Shown: positions 8,107 to 17,646, counted from the stretch's first letter. The stretch is DNA of 64,000 bases from Nitrobacter hamburgensis X14 (GCF_000013885.1 NC_007964.1:1598001-1662000), one strand, 5' to 3'. Notes: generated by a model not told the origin, from the letters alone. Made by a program: numbers and translations.

Positions 8107-8553
8107 GTGACATTCCCACATACGACCCGCGCGGCCGTCGTCGCGGAAGCCCGCGCGTGGATCGGCACGCCCTATCGCCATCAGGCTTCGCTCAAGGGTA
8201 TCGGCTGCGACTGTCTCGGCCTCGTGCGCGGCGTCTGGCGCAACTGCATCGGGGACGAGCCGGAAGCGCCGCCGCCCTATGCGCCGGACTGGGCCGAAGC
8301 AAAAGGCGACGAGACGCTGGCGGCGGCGGCGCTGCGCCATCTCATTCCCGTCGCGCGCGACGACCTCAAGCCGGGCGACGTGCTGCTGTTCCGCTGGCGC
8401 GATGGTTTCGTCGCCAAGCATGTCGCGATCGCATCGAGCGAACGCACCATGATTCATGCGCACGACGGCGCGGCTGTTTGCGAGATCGCGCTGGCGCCGT
8501 GGTGGCGGCGACGGCTGGCTTACGCATTTCGTTTTCCGGGAGTTTTGGCCTGA
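8107..8553 (+). CDS. NlpC/P60 cell-wall peptidase (GTA gp14)
   Basis: A 148-aa peptidase carried in the baseplate that cuts peptidoglycan cross-links during DNA delivery. Catalytic Cys is C36 in GCDCLGLV and catalytic His is H105 in AKHVAIA. The GTG start at 8107 is chosen because AAGGAG lies 8 bases upstream and the WIGTPYRHQ motif then falls at the normal place; the longer ATG frame overlaps gp13. The stop overlaps the next ATG by one base. Confidence 0.9.
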   Translation: MTFPHTTRAAVVAEARAWIGTPYRHQASLKGIGCDCLGLVRGVWRNCIGDEPEAPPPYAPDWAEAKGDETLAAAALRHLIPVARDDLKPGDVLLFRWRDGFVAKHVAIASSERTMIHAHDGAAVCEIALAPWWRRRLAYAFRFPGVLA

Positions 8554-11500
8554 TGGCAGCGCTGGTTCTTTCCGTCGCGGGCGGCGCGGCTGGTGCGTTG
8601 TTCGGTCCGGCCGGCGCGATCGCAGGCCGCATCGCCGGCGCGCTGGTCGGCAACGTCGTCGACCGCAAGCTGTTCGGACCCGGCAATCAGAATGTGGTCG
8701 GGCCTCGGCTCGCCGATCTCGACGTGATGGCTTCGACCGAAGGCGCGCCGATTCCGCGTGTCTACGGCCGCGCGCGGCTGTCCGGTCAGGTGATCTGGGC
8801 GACGCAGCTCGAAGAGGTCGTCAGCAGCGAAACCTCGTCGTCCGGCGGCAAGGGCGGCCTGTCCAGCGGACCGAGCACGACGACCACCACCTACAGTTAT
8901 TTCGCCAACTTCGCGGTCGGCCTTTGCGAAGGCGTGATCGGACGGGTGGGGCGGATCTGGGCCGACGGCAGTCCGCTGGATCTCTCCGGCCTGACGCTTC
9001 GCGTTCATCGCGGCACCGAGGATCAGGCCCCGGACGATCTGATCGTCGCAAAAGAAGGCGCCGGCAACGCGCCGGCCTATCGCGGACTTGCCTACATCGT
9101 GTTCGAGCGGCTGCCGCTGGCGAAGTTCGGCAATCGTATTCCGCAGCTTTCGTTCGAGATCATCCGCCCCATAGGGAAGCTCGAACGGATGGTGCGCGCG
9201 GTGACGCTGATCCCCGGCACCACCGAATTCGGCTACGAGCCATCCGCTGTCGTGCAGTCGCTCGGCCCCGGTCAGTCGGCGCCGGAAAACCGTCACGTGC
9301 CGAACGCCGAATCTGACGTGATCGCGGCGCTCGATGATCTTCAGGGCGTGTGTCCGAATCTTGAGCGCGTGGCTGTGGTCGTTGCGTGGTTCGGCTCCGA
9401 TCTGCGCGCCGGAAGCTGTCTCGTTCGTCCCGGCGCCGACAGCGCCAGCAAGGTCACGCGCGGCAGCAACTGGTCGGTGGCCGGCGTGACGCGGGGGAGC
9501 GCCTATGTGGTGTCGCAGGTCGACGGCCGACCGGCCTTCGGCGGCACGCCGTCCGACGACAGCGTGAGGCACCTGATTGCGGAGCTGAAGGCGCGCGGTC
9601 TCAAGGTCACGTTCTATCCCTTCATCATGATGGATATTCCAGCCGGAAACGGCCTGAGCGATCCGTGGAGCGGGGCATCGTCGCAGCCGCCATATCCATG
9701 GCGCGGCCGCATCACCTGCGATCCCGCGCCGGGGCGGGCGGGCTCGCCGCAAGGCACGGCGGCGGCGGCGACGCAGGTTGGCAGCTTTTTCTCCGGCGGA
9801 AGCTGGAACTATCGCGGCATGATCCTGCACTATGCGAGCTTGGTCGCCTCGGCCGGGGGCGTCGATGCCTTCATGATCGGATCGGAGTTGCGGTCGCTGA
9901 CGCGCGTGCGCTCCGGCTCCGGCGTCTATCCTGCCGTCGATGCGCTGGTGACGCTCGCGGCTGAAGTGAAAGCCATCGTCGGCTCCTCGACGATCGTGAC
10001 CTATGGCGCGGACTGGACCGAGTACGGCGCCGATGTCGTCGATGCCGGCGCTTCAGAAGTGCGCTTTCCGCTCGATCCGCTGTGGGCGTCCGGCGCGATC
10101 GATGCCGTCGGCATCGACTACTATGCGCCGCTCGCGGACTGGCGCGACGAGGCCGGACATCTCGATGCGAGCATTGCGGCTTCGACCTATGACGTCGGCT
10201 ATCTCGCGGATAACATTTACGGCGGCGAGGGGTTCGACTGGTACTACACCGATGACGCCGCGCGCGCCGCGCAAAACCGCACGCCGATCACCGACGGCCT
10301 CGGCAAGCCGTGGACCTTCCGCGTCAAGGACATCAAGGCGTGGTGGTCGTCGGCGCATTACGAGCGCGTCGGTGGCGTCGAACTCGCAAGCCCGACCGCG
10401 TGGGTGCCGCAAGGCAAGCCAGTGTGGCTGACCGAGGTCGGCTGTCCGGCGGTGGACAAGGGCGCCAACCAGCCGAGCGTGTTTCCCGATCCGAAATCGT
10501 CGGAGAACCACTTGCCGTATTTCTCCAGCGGCAGCCGCGACGACCTGATACAGCGCCGCTATCTGCAAGCCTTTCTCGGCAAACTGGATCCCTCGTTCGG
10601 CGCGGCGGATGCCGATAATCCCGTCTCGCCAGTCTATGGCCGGCGCATGATCGAGCCGTCCGCGATCCATCTGTGGACCTGGGACGCGCGGCCCTATCCG
10701 GCGTTTCCCGCCGCGACCGATGTCTGGAGCGACGGGCCGAACTGGCGGACCGGGCACTGGCTCACCGGCCGTCTCGGCACTGCGCCGATGGACGCGCTGG
10801 TGCAGGCGCTGCTCGCCGATTGCGGCGTCACCGGTGCCGACACCTCGGCGCTGCGCGAGAGCTGCGACGGCTACGTGATCGACCGGCCGATGTCGCCGCG
10901 CGCCATGATAGAACCGCTCGCCGGCGCCTACGCCTTCGATGCGACCGCCGCCGACGGAACGCTGCGCTTCGTTTCGCGCGGCGGCGTGCCGGTCGCCGAA
11001 TTCGCCGAGGACGACCTGGTGCTGCCGGACGATGGCGCGCCGGCGCGGCTGACGCGCGCGCAGGAAACCGAACTGCCGCGCGAAGCCGGTTTCGGCTTTA
11101 CCGACGGCACGGTGGATTACCGACGCTCTGCGGTGACGTCGCGCCGGCTGGCGGGTGGATCGAACCGGAGCGTTCACTCCGCTCTCGCGGTCGTCAGCGA
11201 CGACGCCGCGATGTCGCGGCGGGCCGAGGTCTGGCTGCAGGACCTGTGGGCGGGCCGCGAAAGCGCCGCGTTTTCGCTCGGGCCGCAATGCCTGTCGCTG
11301 ACGCCGGGCGACGTGATCGCGGTGACGATCAACGGGCGGCGGCGGCTGTTCGAGATCGACGCCACGGTCGATGCCGAAGCGCGGCAGGTGACGGCGCGCA
11401 GCATCGATCCCGAGGTGTTTTCGGTGCCGCTGTCGACGCCACGGCAAACGCGGCCGGCGATACCGGCGGCGCTCGGGCCGGTTCAGGCGGCGGTGCTCGA

Positions 11501-12407
11501 TTTGCCGACCATCGACTCTTCGCAGCCGCCGATCCTGACCCGGCTCGCTGTCTTCGCCAGTCCGTGGCCGATATCGGTGACGGTCTGGACTTCGCCGGAC
11601 GGCGCGAGTTTTCAGCCGGCCGCGATCGCCCCAGTGCCCGCGACATCAGGCGAAACGCTCGACCCGCTGCCGGCGGGTCCGGCCGGGCGATGGGATCGCG
11701 GCAACACCGTCCGCGTCCGCCTCTACGGCGGCGCGCTGACGTCGGTATGCGATGCCCGCGTGCTCGGGGGCGCCAACGCGGCGGCGGTGCGGACCACTGA
11801 CGGGGAGTGGGAAATCCTGCAGTTTGCCAATGCGGAGCTGGTGGACGGCGGCACCTATAGGCTATCGCGCCTGTTGCGCGGGCAGGCCGGCAGCGAATAC
11901 GCGATCGCCGATGTGTTGCCGGCGGGCGCGCCGTTCGTGCTGCTCGATACGCATCTTGTGCCGCTGTCGCGCGGACTGAATGCGCTGGGTCGTCCGATCC
12001 TGGTGCGGCTTGCCGCCGCCGGACGAAACCATGACGATCCGACCGCCGTTGCGCTGACGGTGACGCCGCGTCCGACCGCGCTGCTGCCGCTGTCGCCGGT
12101 GCACGTCAAGGCGTTGCGCGAGAGCGGCGGCGTTCGCATCTCGTGGATTCGCCGGACCCGCATCGACGGCGACGGCTGGGGCGTCGAGGTGCCTCTCGGT
12201 GAAGATAGCGAGGCCTACACGCTCGACGTCTTCTCCGGTGGCACGATCGTGCGCAGCATCGCGTGCAGCACACCGGAAGCGTTCTACGCCGATGCCGACG
12301 AACTGGCGGATTTCGGCACGCCGCAGGGCAGCCTGCACCTTCGCGTCGCGCAGGTCTCCGCAACCGTCGGCGCCGGTCATCCCACTGAGCTTACTCTTAC
12401 CCTCTGA
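8553..12407 (+). CDS. GTA megatron / host-specificity tail protein (gp15)
   Basis: A 1284-aa baseplate and tail-fibre protein, near the length of RcGTA gp15. It starts with a glycine/alanine-rich hydrophobic segment (residues 1-35). A GTA TIM-barrel-like domain lies in the middle (GIDYYAPLADWR; GEGFDWYYTDDAARAA; LTEVGCPAVDKG), followed by the phage tail domain (GYVIDRPMSPR) and C-terminal fibronectin-like strands. The TIM barrel resembles a glycoside hydrolase and may act on cell-surface glycans. The start overlaps the gp14 stop (ATGA type). Confidence 0.92.
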   Translation: MAALVLSVAGGAAGALFGPAGAIAGRIAGALVGNVVDRKLFGPGNQNVVGPRLADLDVMASTEGAPIPRVYGRARLSGQVIWATQLEEVVSSETSSSGGKGGLSSGPSTTTTTYSYFANFAVGLCEGVIGRVGRIWADGSPLDLSGLTLRVHRGTEDQAPDDLIVAKEGAGNAPAYRGLAYIVFERLPLAKFGNRIPQLSFEIIRPIGKLERMVRAVTLIPGTTEFGYEPSAVVQSLGPGQSAPENRHVPNAESDVIAALDDLQGVCPNLERVAVVVAWFGSDLRAGSCLVRPGADSASKVTRGSNWSVAGVTRGSAYVVSQVDGRPAFGGTPSDDSVRHLIAELKARGLKVTFYPFIMMDIPAGNGLSDPWSGASSQPPYPWRGRITCDPAPGRAGSPQGTAAAATQVGSFFSGGSWNYRGMILHYASLVASAGGVDAFMIGSELRSLTRVRSGSGVYPAVDALVTLAAEVKAIVGSSTIVTYGADWTEYGADVVDAGASEVRFPLDPLWASGAIDAVGIDYYAPLADWRDEAGHLDASIAASTYDVGYLADNIYGGEGFDWYYTDDAARAAQNRTPITDGLGKPWTFRVKDIKAWWSSAHYERVGGVELASPTAWVPQGKPVWLTEVGCPAVDKGANQPSVFPDPKSSENHLPYFSSGSRDDLIQRRYLQAFLGKLDPSFGAADADNPVSPVYGRRMIEPSAIHLWTWDARPYPAFPAATDVWSDGPNWRTGHWLTGRLGTAPMDALVQALLADCGVTGADTSALRESCDGYVIDRPMSPRAMIEPLAGAYAFDATAADGTLRFVSRGGVPVAEFAEDDLVLPDDGAPARLTRAQETELPREAGFGFTDGTVDYRRSAVTSRRLAGGSNRSVHSALAVVSDDAAMSRRAEVWLQDLWAGRESAAFSLGPQCLSLTPGDVIAVTINGRRRLFEIDATVDAEARQVTARSIDPEVFSVPLSTPRQTRPAIPAALGPVQAAVLDLPTIDSSQPPILTRLAVFASPWPISVTVWTSPDGASFQPAAIAPVPATSGETLDPLPAGPAGRWDRGNTVRVRLYGGALTSVCDARVLGGANAAAVRTTDGEWEILQFANAELVDGGTYRLSRLLRGQAGSEYAIADVLPAGAPFVLLDTHLVPLSRGLNALGRPILVRLAAAGRNHDDPTAVALTVTPRPTALLPLSPVHVKALRESGGVRISWIRRTRIDGDGWGVEVPLGEDSEAYTLDVFSGGTIVRSIACSTPEAFYADADELADFGTPQGSLHLRVAQVSATVGAGHPTELTLTL

Positions 12408-12413
12408 GTTGCC

Positions 12414-13844
12414 ATGACAGATACAGCGAATCTCGGGCTGCCGTACATCGACGGCAGCCAGGCCCAGAAGCACGTCACTCATAACGAGGCGCTGCGCATT
12501 CTCGACGCGGCGATCCAGATCGGCGTGCTCGATCTGACGCTCTCCGCGCCGCCATCCACTCCGGCGGGCGGCGAACGGCATGTTGTCGCAAGCGGCGCGA
12601 CCGGCGCGTGGGCCGGGCGGGATAATACAATCGCGACCTGGCAGGACGGCGCCTGGGCGTTCCTCGCGCCGAAGACGGGATGGTGCATCTGGTCGGCGGC
12701 CGACAGCAGTCTGTTCGTGTTCGACGGCGCAGCCTGGCAGAGCGTGGGCGGCACGGCGCCGTTCGATAATGTGGCGCATTTCGGCGTCAATACCGCTGCC
12801 AGCAGTCCCAATCTCCTCAGCGTCACATCCAATGCCGCGCTGTTTGCCGCCATCGACGCCGCCGACGGCGGCACCGGCGACATGCGGCTTCAGGTCTCGA
12901 AGGAAAGCCCCGCCAATACGGCTTCGATATTCTTCTCGGACAATTTTTCGGGCCGCGCGGAATTCGGCCTGGTCGGCGCCGACGCATTCAAGCTCAAGGT
13001 GTCCGCGGACGGATCGAACTGGCTCGAGGCCATGGTGTTCGATGCGGCCAGCGGGCGGGTGTCGTTTCCCGTCAATGGCGGCCCGCGCGACGTGCTGGCG
13101 GCAAACCGCATTTATTACGTCCGTACCGACGGCAGCGACGGCAATGACGGGCTGTCGAACAGCTCCGGGCGCGCGTTTCTGACCATCCAGAAGGCGATCG
13201 ATGCCGCCGCGGCGATCGATCTGTCGATCCACGACGTGACGGTTCAGCTTGCGGACGGCACCTACACCGGCGCGGTGGTCTTCAAAACCCTGACCGGCGC
13301 GGGTCGTGTCATCATCAAAGGCAACGCGACGACGCCATCCAATACGTTCATCAGCGTGACCGGCGCCGATGCCTTCAGTGGCGTCGGCTTCGCCGGGTCC
13401 TATCAATTGAACAGCCTGAAGATCCAGACCGCGACATCAGGCAACGCGCTCAACGTTCAGGGCAAGGGCGCCTATGTGGAACTTGCGAACGTGGACTTCG
13501 GCGCGGCGGCCGGTGTTCATATCCGCGCCGCGCTCGGTGCCACCGTCAACGTGGTCGGCAACTATGCGATATCCGGCGGCGCGGGACGGCACTGGAACGT
13601 CTCGTACCAGGGGCTGATCTATTCCCCGAGCGTGACCATCACCCTGACCGGCACGCCGGCGTTCAGTTCGCAATTCGCCATCGCCACCAGCGCGGGCGTG
13701 ATCGAATGCGGCAGCGTGACCTATAGCGGCGCGGCCACGGGCACGCGCTATTCGGCGATCTCGAACGGCGTCATCAGTTCATCGGGCGGCACGCTGCCGG
13801 GCAACGCGGCGGGCTCGACCGCGAGCGGCGGGCAGTTTGTGTGA
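12414..13844 (+). CDS. DUF2793 plus beta-helix spike protein
   Basis: A 476-aa protein. Residues 1-100 are a DUF2793 domain (LGLPYIDGSQAQKHVTHNEA, then WIWSAA-like GWCIWSAADSSLFVFDG). From about residue 235 the sequence YVRTDGSDGNDG, LTIQKAIDAAA and repeated short beta strands indicate a right-handed parallel beta-helix as in tail and head spikes. In Rhodobacter capsulatus, a DUF2793-type gene encodes part of the GTA head spike that binds capsule. Here it follows gp15 by six bases, so it is probably the receptor-binding spike of this particle. Confidence 0.85.
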   Translation: MTDTANLGLPYIDGSQAQKHVTHNEALRILDAAIQIGVLDLTLSAPPSTPAGGERHVVASGATGAWAGRDNTIATWQDGAWAFLAPKTGWCIWSAADSSLFVFDGAAWQSVGGTAPFDNVAHFGVNTAASSPNLLSVTSNAALFAAIDAADGGTGDMRLQVSKESPANTASIFFSDNFSGRAEFGLVGADAFKLKVSADGSNWLEAMVFDAASGRVSFPVNGGPRDVLAANRIYYVRTDGSDGNDGLSNSSGRAFLTIQKAIDAAAAIDLSIHDVTVQLADGTYTGAVVFKTLTGAGRVIIKGNATTPSNTFISVTGADAFSGVGFAGSYQLNSLKIQTATSGNALNVQGKGAYVELANVDFGAAAGVHIRAALGATVNVVGNYAISGGAGRHWNVSYQGLIYSPSVTITLTGTPAFSSQFAIATSAGVIECGSVTYSGAATGTRYSAISNGVISSSGGTLPGNAAGSTASGGQFV

Positions 13845-13945
13845 AATGCGTGAGATGCGCAACGTGCGTGGTGTCGCGCTTCGAGGCCCTGGTGACGTTG
13901 ATATTTCCGCACGAACGCACGGGACATTATCTGACAGTCCGGTAG

Positions 13946-15601
13946 CTATGGCTCGATCTCAAGCTGAAAGTTAGAGGCCGCCATGTGTTTGCGTAGCTGC
14001 AAGGGATTTGCGAACGTGACAACGTTGCCGACATCGATTTTGAAATCAGATTGATCGGTCATGTTGCCGGTGTCCGTATATAGCCAGACATCGATGCGCT
14101 TGATCTTGTTGTGAAGCTTTTCATGGCCGGGAAAACCGATCTTCGAAAGCAGCACCAGCGTCTTCTGCTCAGCGCGCAGGGCCGGATAGTAACGGAAGGA
14201 CTCGTTGCCTTTCTCATCGACAAGGGTCACTCCAATGGAGGACCGTCGCTCGGACCCAAGCTCGATGCCGAACAGGCCTGAATTGGTGATGGGAAAATCT
14301 CCCACAAGAGAGATCTTTGCTGAATTGCTGCGATAATTGTCGGGATTGGCGGGGTCGCTCTTGCTCGGAGAGACTGTAACGGTTCTCCCGGATTTGTCCG
14401 ACGCGTCGTAGTCGGTATCAATGCTGGTCTCAATGGCTTGCGGATGCCCGGCCGCGGGCTGAACGGAGCTGTTCTCGTACAGGACAACGTCGATTCCCAC
14501 TCCAGTGAGCGCGGCCAATGAACAGTGCCTTGGTTGTGCCGGCGGTTTCTCCGTAATGAAGCCTCGCTTGATGGGCGCTTCATCGGAAACGGACGTGGCG
14601 CTCCATTCCGATCCGTTCTCCAGTGTGCATGTGAGTCTGTTTCGATAAATGTCGATCTGATAAGGGTGAGGAGCGCCGATGCGCGACAATATGATGGTCC
14701 CGTCCTCTGTGATGAATGGTGCGTAGTGCTTGTTCAGAACCCGTTGCCTTCGAATCATCTCGTCTGAGAAGAATGAAATGCCCGTCAGTTGCGAGAGGGC
14801 GCGATATTGCGAGGTTTCGAAGATCACGTAGTGAGGTGGGTCGATCGTCGGCTTGTTGAGCATGTAGAGCGACCAGTCGGGCGTCACGAAGCGGTCCGCT
14901 CGGGCCATCGTACCCTTGAGGCCGCATTGAAAGGCCTCCTCATATCTTTCGTCTTTGAACGCAATGGCAGCCAGCTTTAATGCTTCGAGGCCATAGAGAT
15001 GACCGTTCAAGACATAAAACTCGTCGCTCTCATTCATTCCCTGCCATGAATACTCGGATATCCAGCATCCATCCGCAGAATGCCACATCGAGCCGCCCTC
15101 GGTCGGCGACAACAAGGCCGACTCCAGGGATTTCCGCGCAAGATCAACATACTTCGCATCCTCGAACGTCTCAAACGCGGCCAGAAAAACAACTGGCATG
15201 AGAAAGCCGTCCATTCCTGACCACCAGCCGGGCGCATGGGATTCGTATGTCTGATTATAGTTCCAGCGAAAAAGCTTTCCCTCGCGGGTCACGCTGGGCC
15301 AGCGATTAAGCAAGATATCGAGTCCCTCAGCCACGTCCGATCGGATATGCGGATCGCGTGAAGCGTGAAATGCGTACATGAGAGCAAGCAGCCGGGTGGA
15401 GAAGGTGAGCGGACTACCTTTCGTAATCAGAGCCTGCCAATCGGTTTTAACCGTATCACGCGGGCGGAAGATGAGAGGCCCAATCACGTCCGGAGCATGG
15501 TTCAGGACCGAAGCCGGAATTTCAGATCGGTGAGATGCTTGAGCGTGAGCATCGTTGGTGCAAAACATCAACGATATCGTCGCAAATGTCGCGGCAATCA
15601 T
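13946..15601 (-). CDS. Exported D-glucuronyl C5-epimerase-like protein, antisense in the GTA cluster
   Basis: A 551-aa protein with a signal peptide (residues 1-20, ending AHA). The YVLNGHLYGLEALKLAA segment (residues 196-212) and VTPDWSLYML (239-248) match the C-terminal catalytic domain of heparosan-type D-glucuronyl C5-epimerases, which convert glucuronate to iduronate in a polymer. Residues 100-190 form an alpha-toroid-like region with WWSGMDGFLMPVVFLAAF. The last 200 residues look like a beta-sandwich that may bind glycan. Base composition is visibly lower in GC than the flanks. No strong ribosome site precedes the ATG. Activity is inferred from motifs only. Confidence 0.68.
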   Translation of the reverse strand: MIAATFATISLMFCTNDAHAQASHRSEIPASVLNHAPDVIGPLIFRPRDTVKTDWQALITKGSPLTFSTRLLALMYAFHASRDPHIRSDVAEGLDILLNRWPSVTREGKLFRWNYNQTYESHAPGWWSGMDGFLMPVVFLAAFETFEDAKYVDLARKSLESALLSPTEGGSMWHSADGCWISEYSWQGMNESDEFYVLNGHLYGLEALKLAAIAFKDERYEEAFQCGLKGTMARADRFVTPDWSLYMLNKPTIDPPHYVIFETSQYRALSQLTGISFFSDEMIRRQRVLNKHYAPFITEDGTIILSRIGAPHPYQIDIYRNRLTCTLENGSEWSATSVSDEAPIKRGFITEKPPAQPRHCSLAALTGVGIDVVLYENSSVQPAAGHPQAIETSIDTDYDASDKSGRTVTVSPSKSDPANPDNYRSNSAKISLVGDFPITNSGLFGIELGSERRSSIGVTLVDEKGNESFRYYPALRAEQKTLVLLSKIGFPGHEKLHNKIKRIDVWLYTDTGNMTDQSDFKIDVGNVVTFANPLQLRKHMAASNFQLEIEP

Positions 15602-15936
15602 TCTGAACAAGTAAAAACCCCCGAAATTGAAATTTTTTTTTGAACAGTAGTTGGTGTCCGGTTCTAATGCAACGCGCCCGCCCAGCGCTTGGGTCCAATG
15701 ATTGATGGTCGGGTAGTCGCTGCAATGGAGTGATGTCCGCTGCGTGCGTCCCATCGCGACAGGCCGCCTCGATTAGCCCCGAGTTCAAGAAATCGTTTCG
15801 GGCTTGCTGCCCCCCATTATGGGCCGCAACGCGATTGATCAGATCGCGCTGCTGCAAGCGGTTATTCGTGAGGCGACCCGGTCGCGAACCTAGACTCTCG
15901 GCATCCTGTCGTAAACATCCCAAAAGGACCAATCCA
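15602..15936. other. Intergenic stretch with a short gene remnant
   Basis: This holds the divergent promoters of the epimerase-like gene and the lysis module. A run of T (15638-15645 region) lies just upstream of the epimerase gene. On the plus strand, 15777-15893 is an open stretch that ends with a plausible coding tail (GRNAIDQIALLQAVIREATR) but has no start upstream of a TAG; it may be the end of a gene cut when the epimerase gene arrived. It was not recognised. Confidence 0.35.
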
Positions 15937-16599
15937 ATGCCCAACGTAGCCCCGGCCGCGCGCGCTCCCGCTATGCCTGATTTCCAGGCGGTGCTGCGGC
16001 GGCTCTGGCCGCGCGGCGACAGCAGGATCGCCGGGCTGATCGAGGGCATGGCGGCGACGGCGCCCGCCGTGTTCGACAAATATGGAATCGCCACGCCGCT
16101 GTTGATTGCGCACGTCATGGCCCAGATCAGCCACGAATGCGGGGCCGGGACCGCTGTGATCGAGAACCTGAACTATTCGGCGGCCCGCATGACGCAGGTG
16201 TGGCCGTCGCGCTTTTCGACCACCGCCAGCGCCACTCCTTACGCGCACAATCCGCGCGCGCTCGCCAACAAGGTCTACAACGGCCGCATGGGCAATCGCC
16301 CCGGCTCCGACGACGGCTGGAATTTCCGCGGCCGCGGCGCCGTTCAAACGACGGGACGCGACGGTTATCGGCGGCTGGCAGCGGCAACCGGCCTCGATGT
16401 CGTCGCCTATCCGGATCTCGTCAACGATCCCCGTCATTTTCTCGAATGCGGCGTGGCCGATTTCGTCAACTGCGGATGCCTTCCGTTCGCTCGGAAAGAC
16501 GACGTGCGCGGCGTCACGAAGCGGCTGAACGGCGGGTTCGTCGGGCTGCCGCAACGCAAGTCGTGGCTTTCGAAATGGAAAGCCGCGCTGACGATCTGA
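15937..16599 (+). CDS. Glycoside hydrolase family 19 endolysin
   Basis: A 220-aa chitinase-fold lysozyme that cuts the glycan backbone of peptidoglycan. The GH19 catalytic Glu is E67 in AQISHECGAG, with E76 following; NRPGSDDGWNFRGRG, then QTTGRDGYR, are standard family motifs. There is no signal peptide, so it depends on a holin. AAAAGGA lies nine bases before ATG 15937; the longer frame from 15730 runs through non-coding sequence. It begins a lysis module with the holin and lipoprotein downstream. Confidence 0.88.
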   Translation: MPNVAPAARAPAMPDFQAVLRRLWPRGDSRIAGLIEGMAATAPAVFDKYGIATPLLIAHVMAQISHECGAGTAVIENLNYSAARMTQVWPSRFSTTASATPYAHNPRALANKVYNGRMGNRPGSDDGWNFRGRGAVQTTGRDGYRRLAAATGLDVVAYPDLVNDPRHFLECGVADFVNCGCLPFARKDDVRGVTKRLNGGFVGLPQRKSWLSKWKAALTI

Positions 16600-16649
16600 C
16601 CGCCGCGCGACGGTCTCGCGCAATCAACACGCATAGTTGGAGATACAAC

Positions 16650-16889
16650 ATGACATCGGATTCGGTGTGGCAGGTCGTGCGCTACCTGCTGATCGCGGCC
16701 GGCAGCTTCGCCACCGGCAAGGGATGGGTCACCTCCGATCAGGTGACCGGCATCATCGGTGCGATCGGCACGCTCTTTACCGTGGCGTGGGGCCTCTACG
16801 TCAAGGCCAACACCAGGGCGGTCCCCTCGGTCACGGCCGCGCGTCCCGACGTGCCGACCGTCAGCGCCGCGACCGGCGCGGTCAAGTAA
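16650..16889 (+). CDS. Putative holin (Pam3-gp28-like)
   Basis: A 79-aa protein with two hydrophobic segments (about residues 9-23 and 32-52) separated by GKGWVTSDQVTG. This arrangement resembles the Pam3-gp28 family of putative phage holins. A weak TTGGAGA box lies before ATG 16650. It follows the GH19 gene by 50 bases, which supports a role in letting the endolysin through the inner membrane. Confidence 0.72.
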   Translation: MTSDSVWQVVRYLLIAAGSFATGKGWVTSDQVTGIIGAIGTLFTVAWGLYVKANTRAVPSVTAARPDVPTVSAATGAVK

Positions 16890-16912
16890 CTCACGAACAA
16901 CAGGGAGTTCTC

Positions 16913-17308
16913 ATGCGAAAGCTTGTCGCCGCGATAGCGGTCGTCTCCGGTCTGGCGCTGGCAGCTTGCCAGACCGCCGCGCCGCCGTCGCTGAATCTGA
17001 ACACGTCGGTTGCGCTCAATACGATCTACGGCATCGAGAACGCCTACGGCGTCGCGGTGAACGCCGCCAATGCCTACAAGGCGCTGCCGCTTTGCCGGAC
17101 CGGCACCGAGCCGGGCGCGGCCAACATCTGCGCCAGGCGGTCGGTGATCGAAAGGGTGCAGGCGGCGATGCGCAAGGCGCGCCTCGCCGTCAACAATCTG
17201 GTCGCGCTGCAGAAGGCCTATCCATCCGTCGATATCACCAACGCGCTCTCGGCGGCGCGGTCGGCGCTGATCGGCGTCCAGCAAGTCCTCATATCGGGAG
17301 CGCAGTAA
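16913..17308 (+). CDS. Small lipoprotein of the lysis module
   Basis: A 131-aa protein with a type II signal peptide: basic MRK, a hydrophobic run, and lipobox LAAC with Cys at residue 19. The rest is alanine-rich and mostly helical, with a likely disulphide pair in LCRTG and NICAR. GGGAG precedes the ATG. It could be an outer-membrane spanin partner that finishes lysis, but spanin features are not decisive. Only one base separates it from the next gene. Confidence 0.65.
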   Translation: MRKLVAAIAVVSGLALAACQTAAPPSLNLNTSVALNTIYGIENAYGVAVNAANAYKALPLCRTGTEPGAANICARRSVIERVQAAMRKARLAVNNLVALQKAYPSVDITNALSAARSALIGVQQVLISGAQ

Positions 17309-17309
17309 T

Positions 17310-17561
17310 ATGGTCACCGCAGCAGAAATCGCGGCCGGCCTCGCGGCCGCCGAAGCCATCGTCAGCGCTATTGTCAAGGTCGCGCCCGCGATCGAGCAGG
17401 GCGTGGTCTCGTCGATCCCCTACGTCCAGGCCATCGCCGGTCTGATCGGCGGCAACAACGCCACGCCCGAGCAGATCGACGCGGTGCTGGCCCGGATCAA
17501 CGCGGCGAGCGACGAGTTTTTGAGCCCGCTGCCGCCGGACGACGGCTCGACCACGACCTGA
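17310..17561 (+). CDS. Small alanine/isoleucine-rich protein of the lysis module
   Basis: An 83-aa protein of unknown function. It is mostly helical and hydrophobic (AAEIAAGLAAAEAIVSAIVK), then has an LIGGNNATPEQIDAVLARI segment and an acidic, proline-rich tail. It starts one base after the lipoprotein stop, so both are on one transcript. Small proteins with a PEQIDAVLARI-like segment are common beside phage lysis genes. It is the last gene of the GTA region. Confidence 0.55.
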   Translation: MVTAAEIAAGLAAAEAIVSAIVKVAPAIEQGVVSSIPYVQAIAGLIGGNNATPEQIDAVLARINAASDEFLSPLPPDDGSTTT

Positions 17562-17646
17562 CGCCGCGAGGGGCAGGCCCAGGCCCGGAGGTCCACCCCG
17601 AGGCGGTGCGTCCGCAGCATAAAATATGACATAAGCGGGCTCTGGC

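Noticed and set aside
15522..16118. A 198-codon minus-strand frame over the GH19 gene start
   Set aside because: It overlaps the well-supported endolysin start and its own sequence is of low quality; no start signal.
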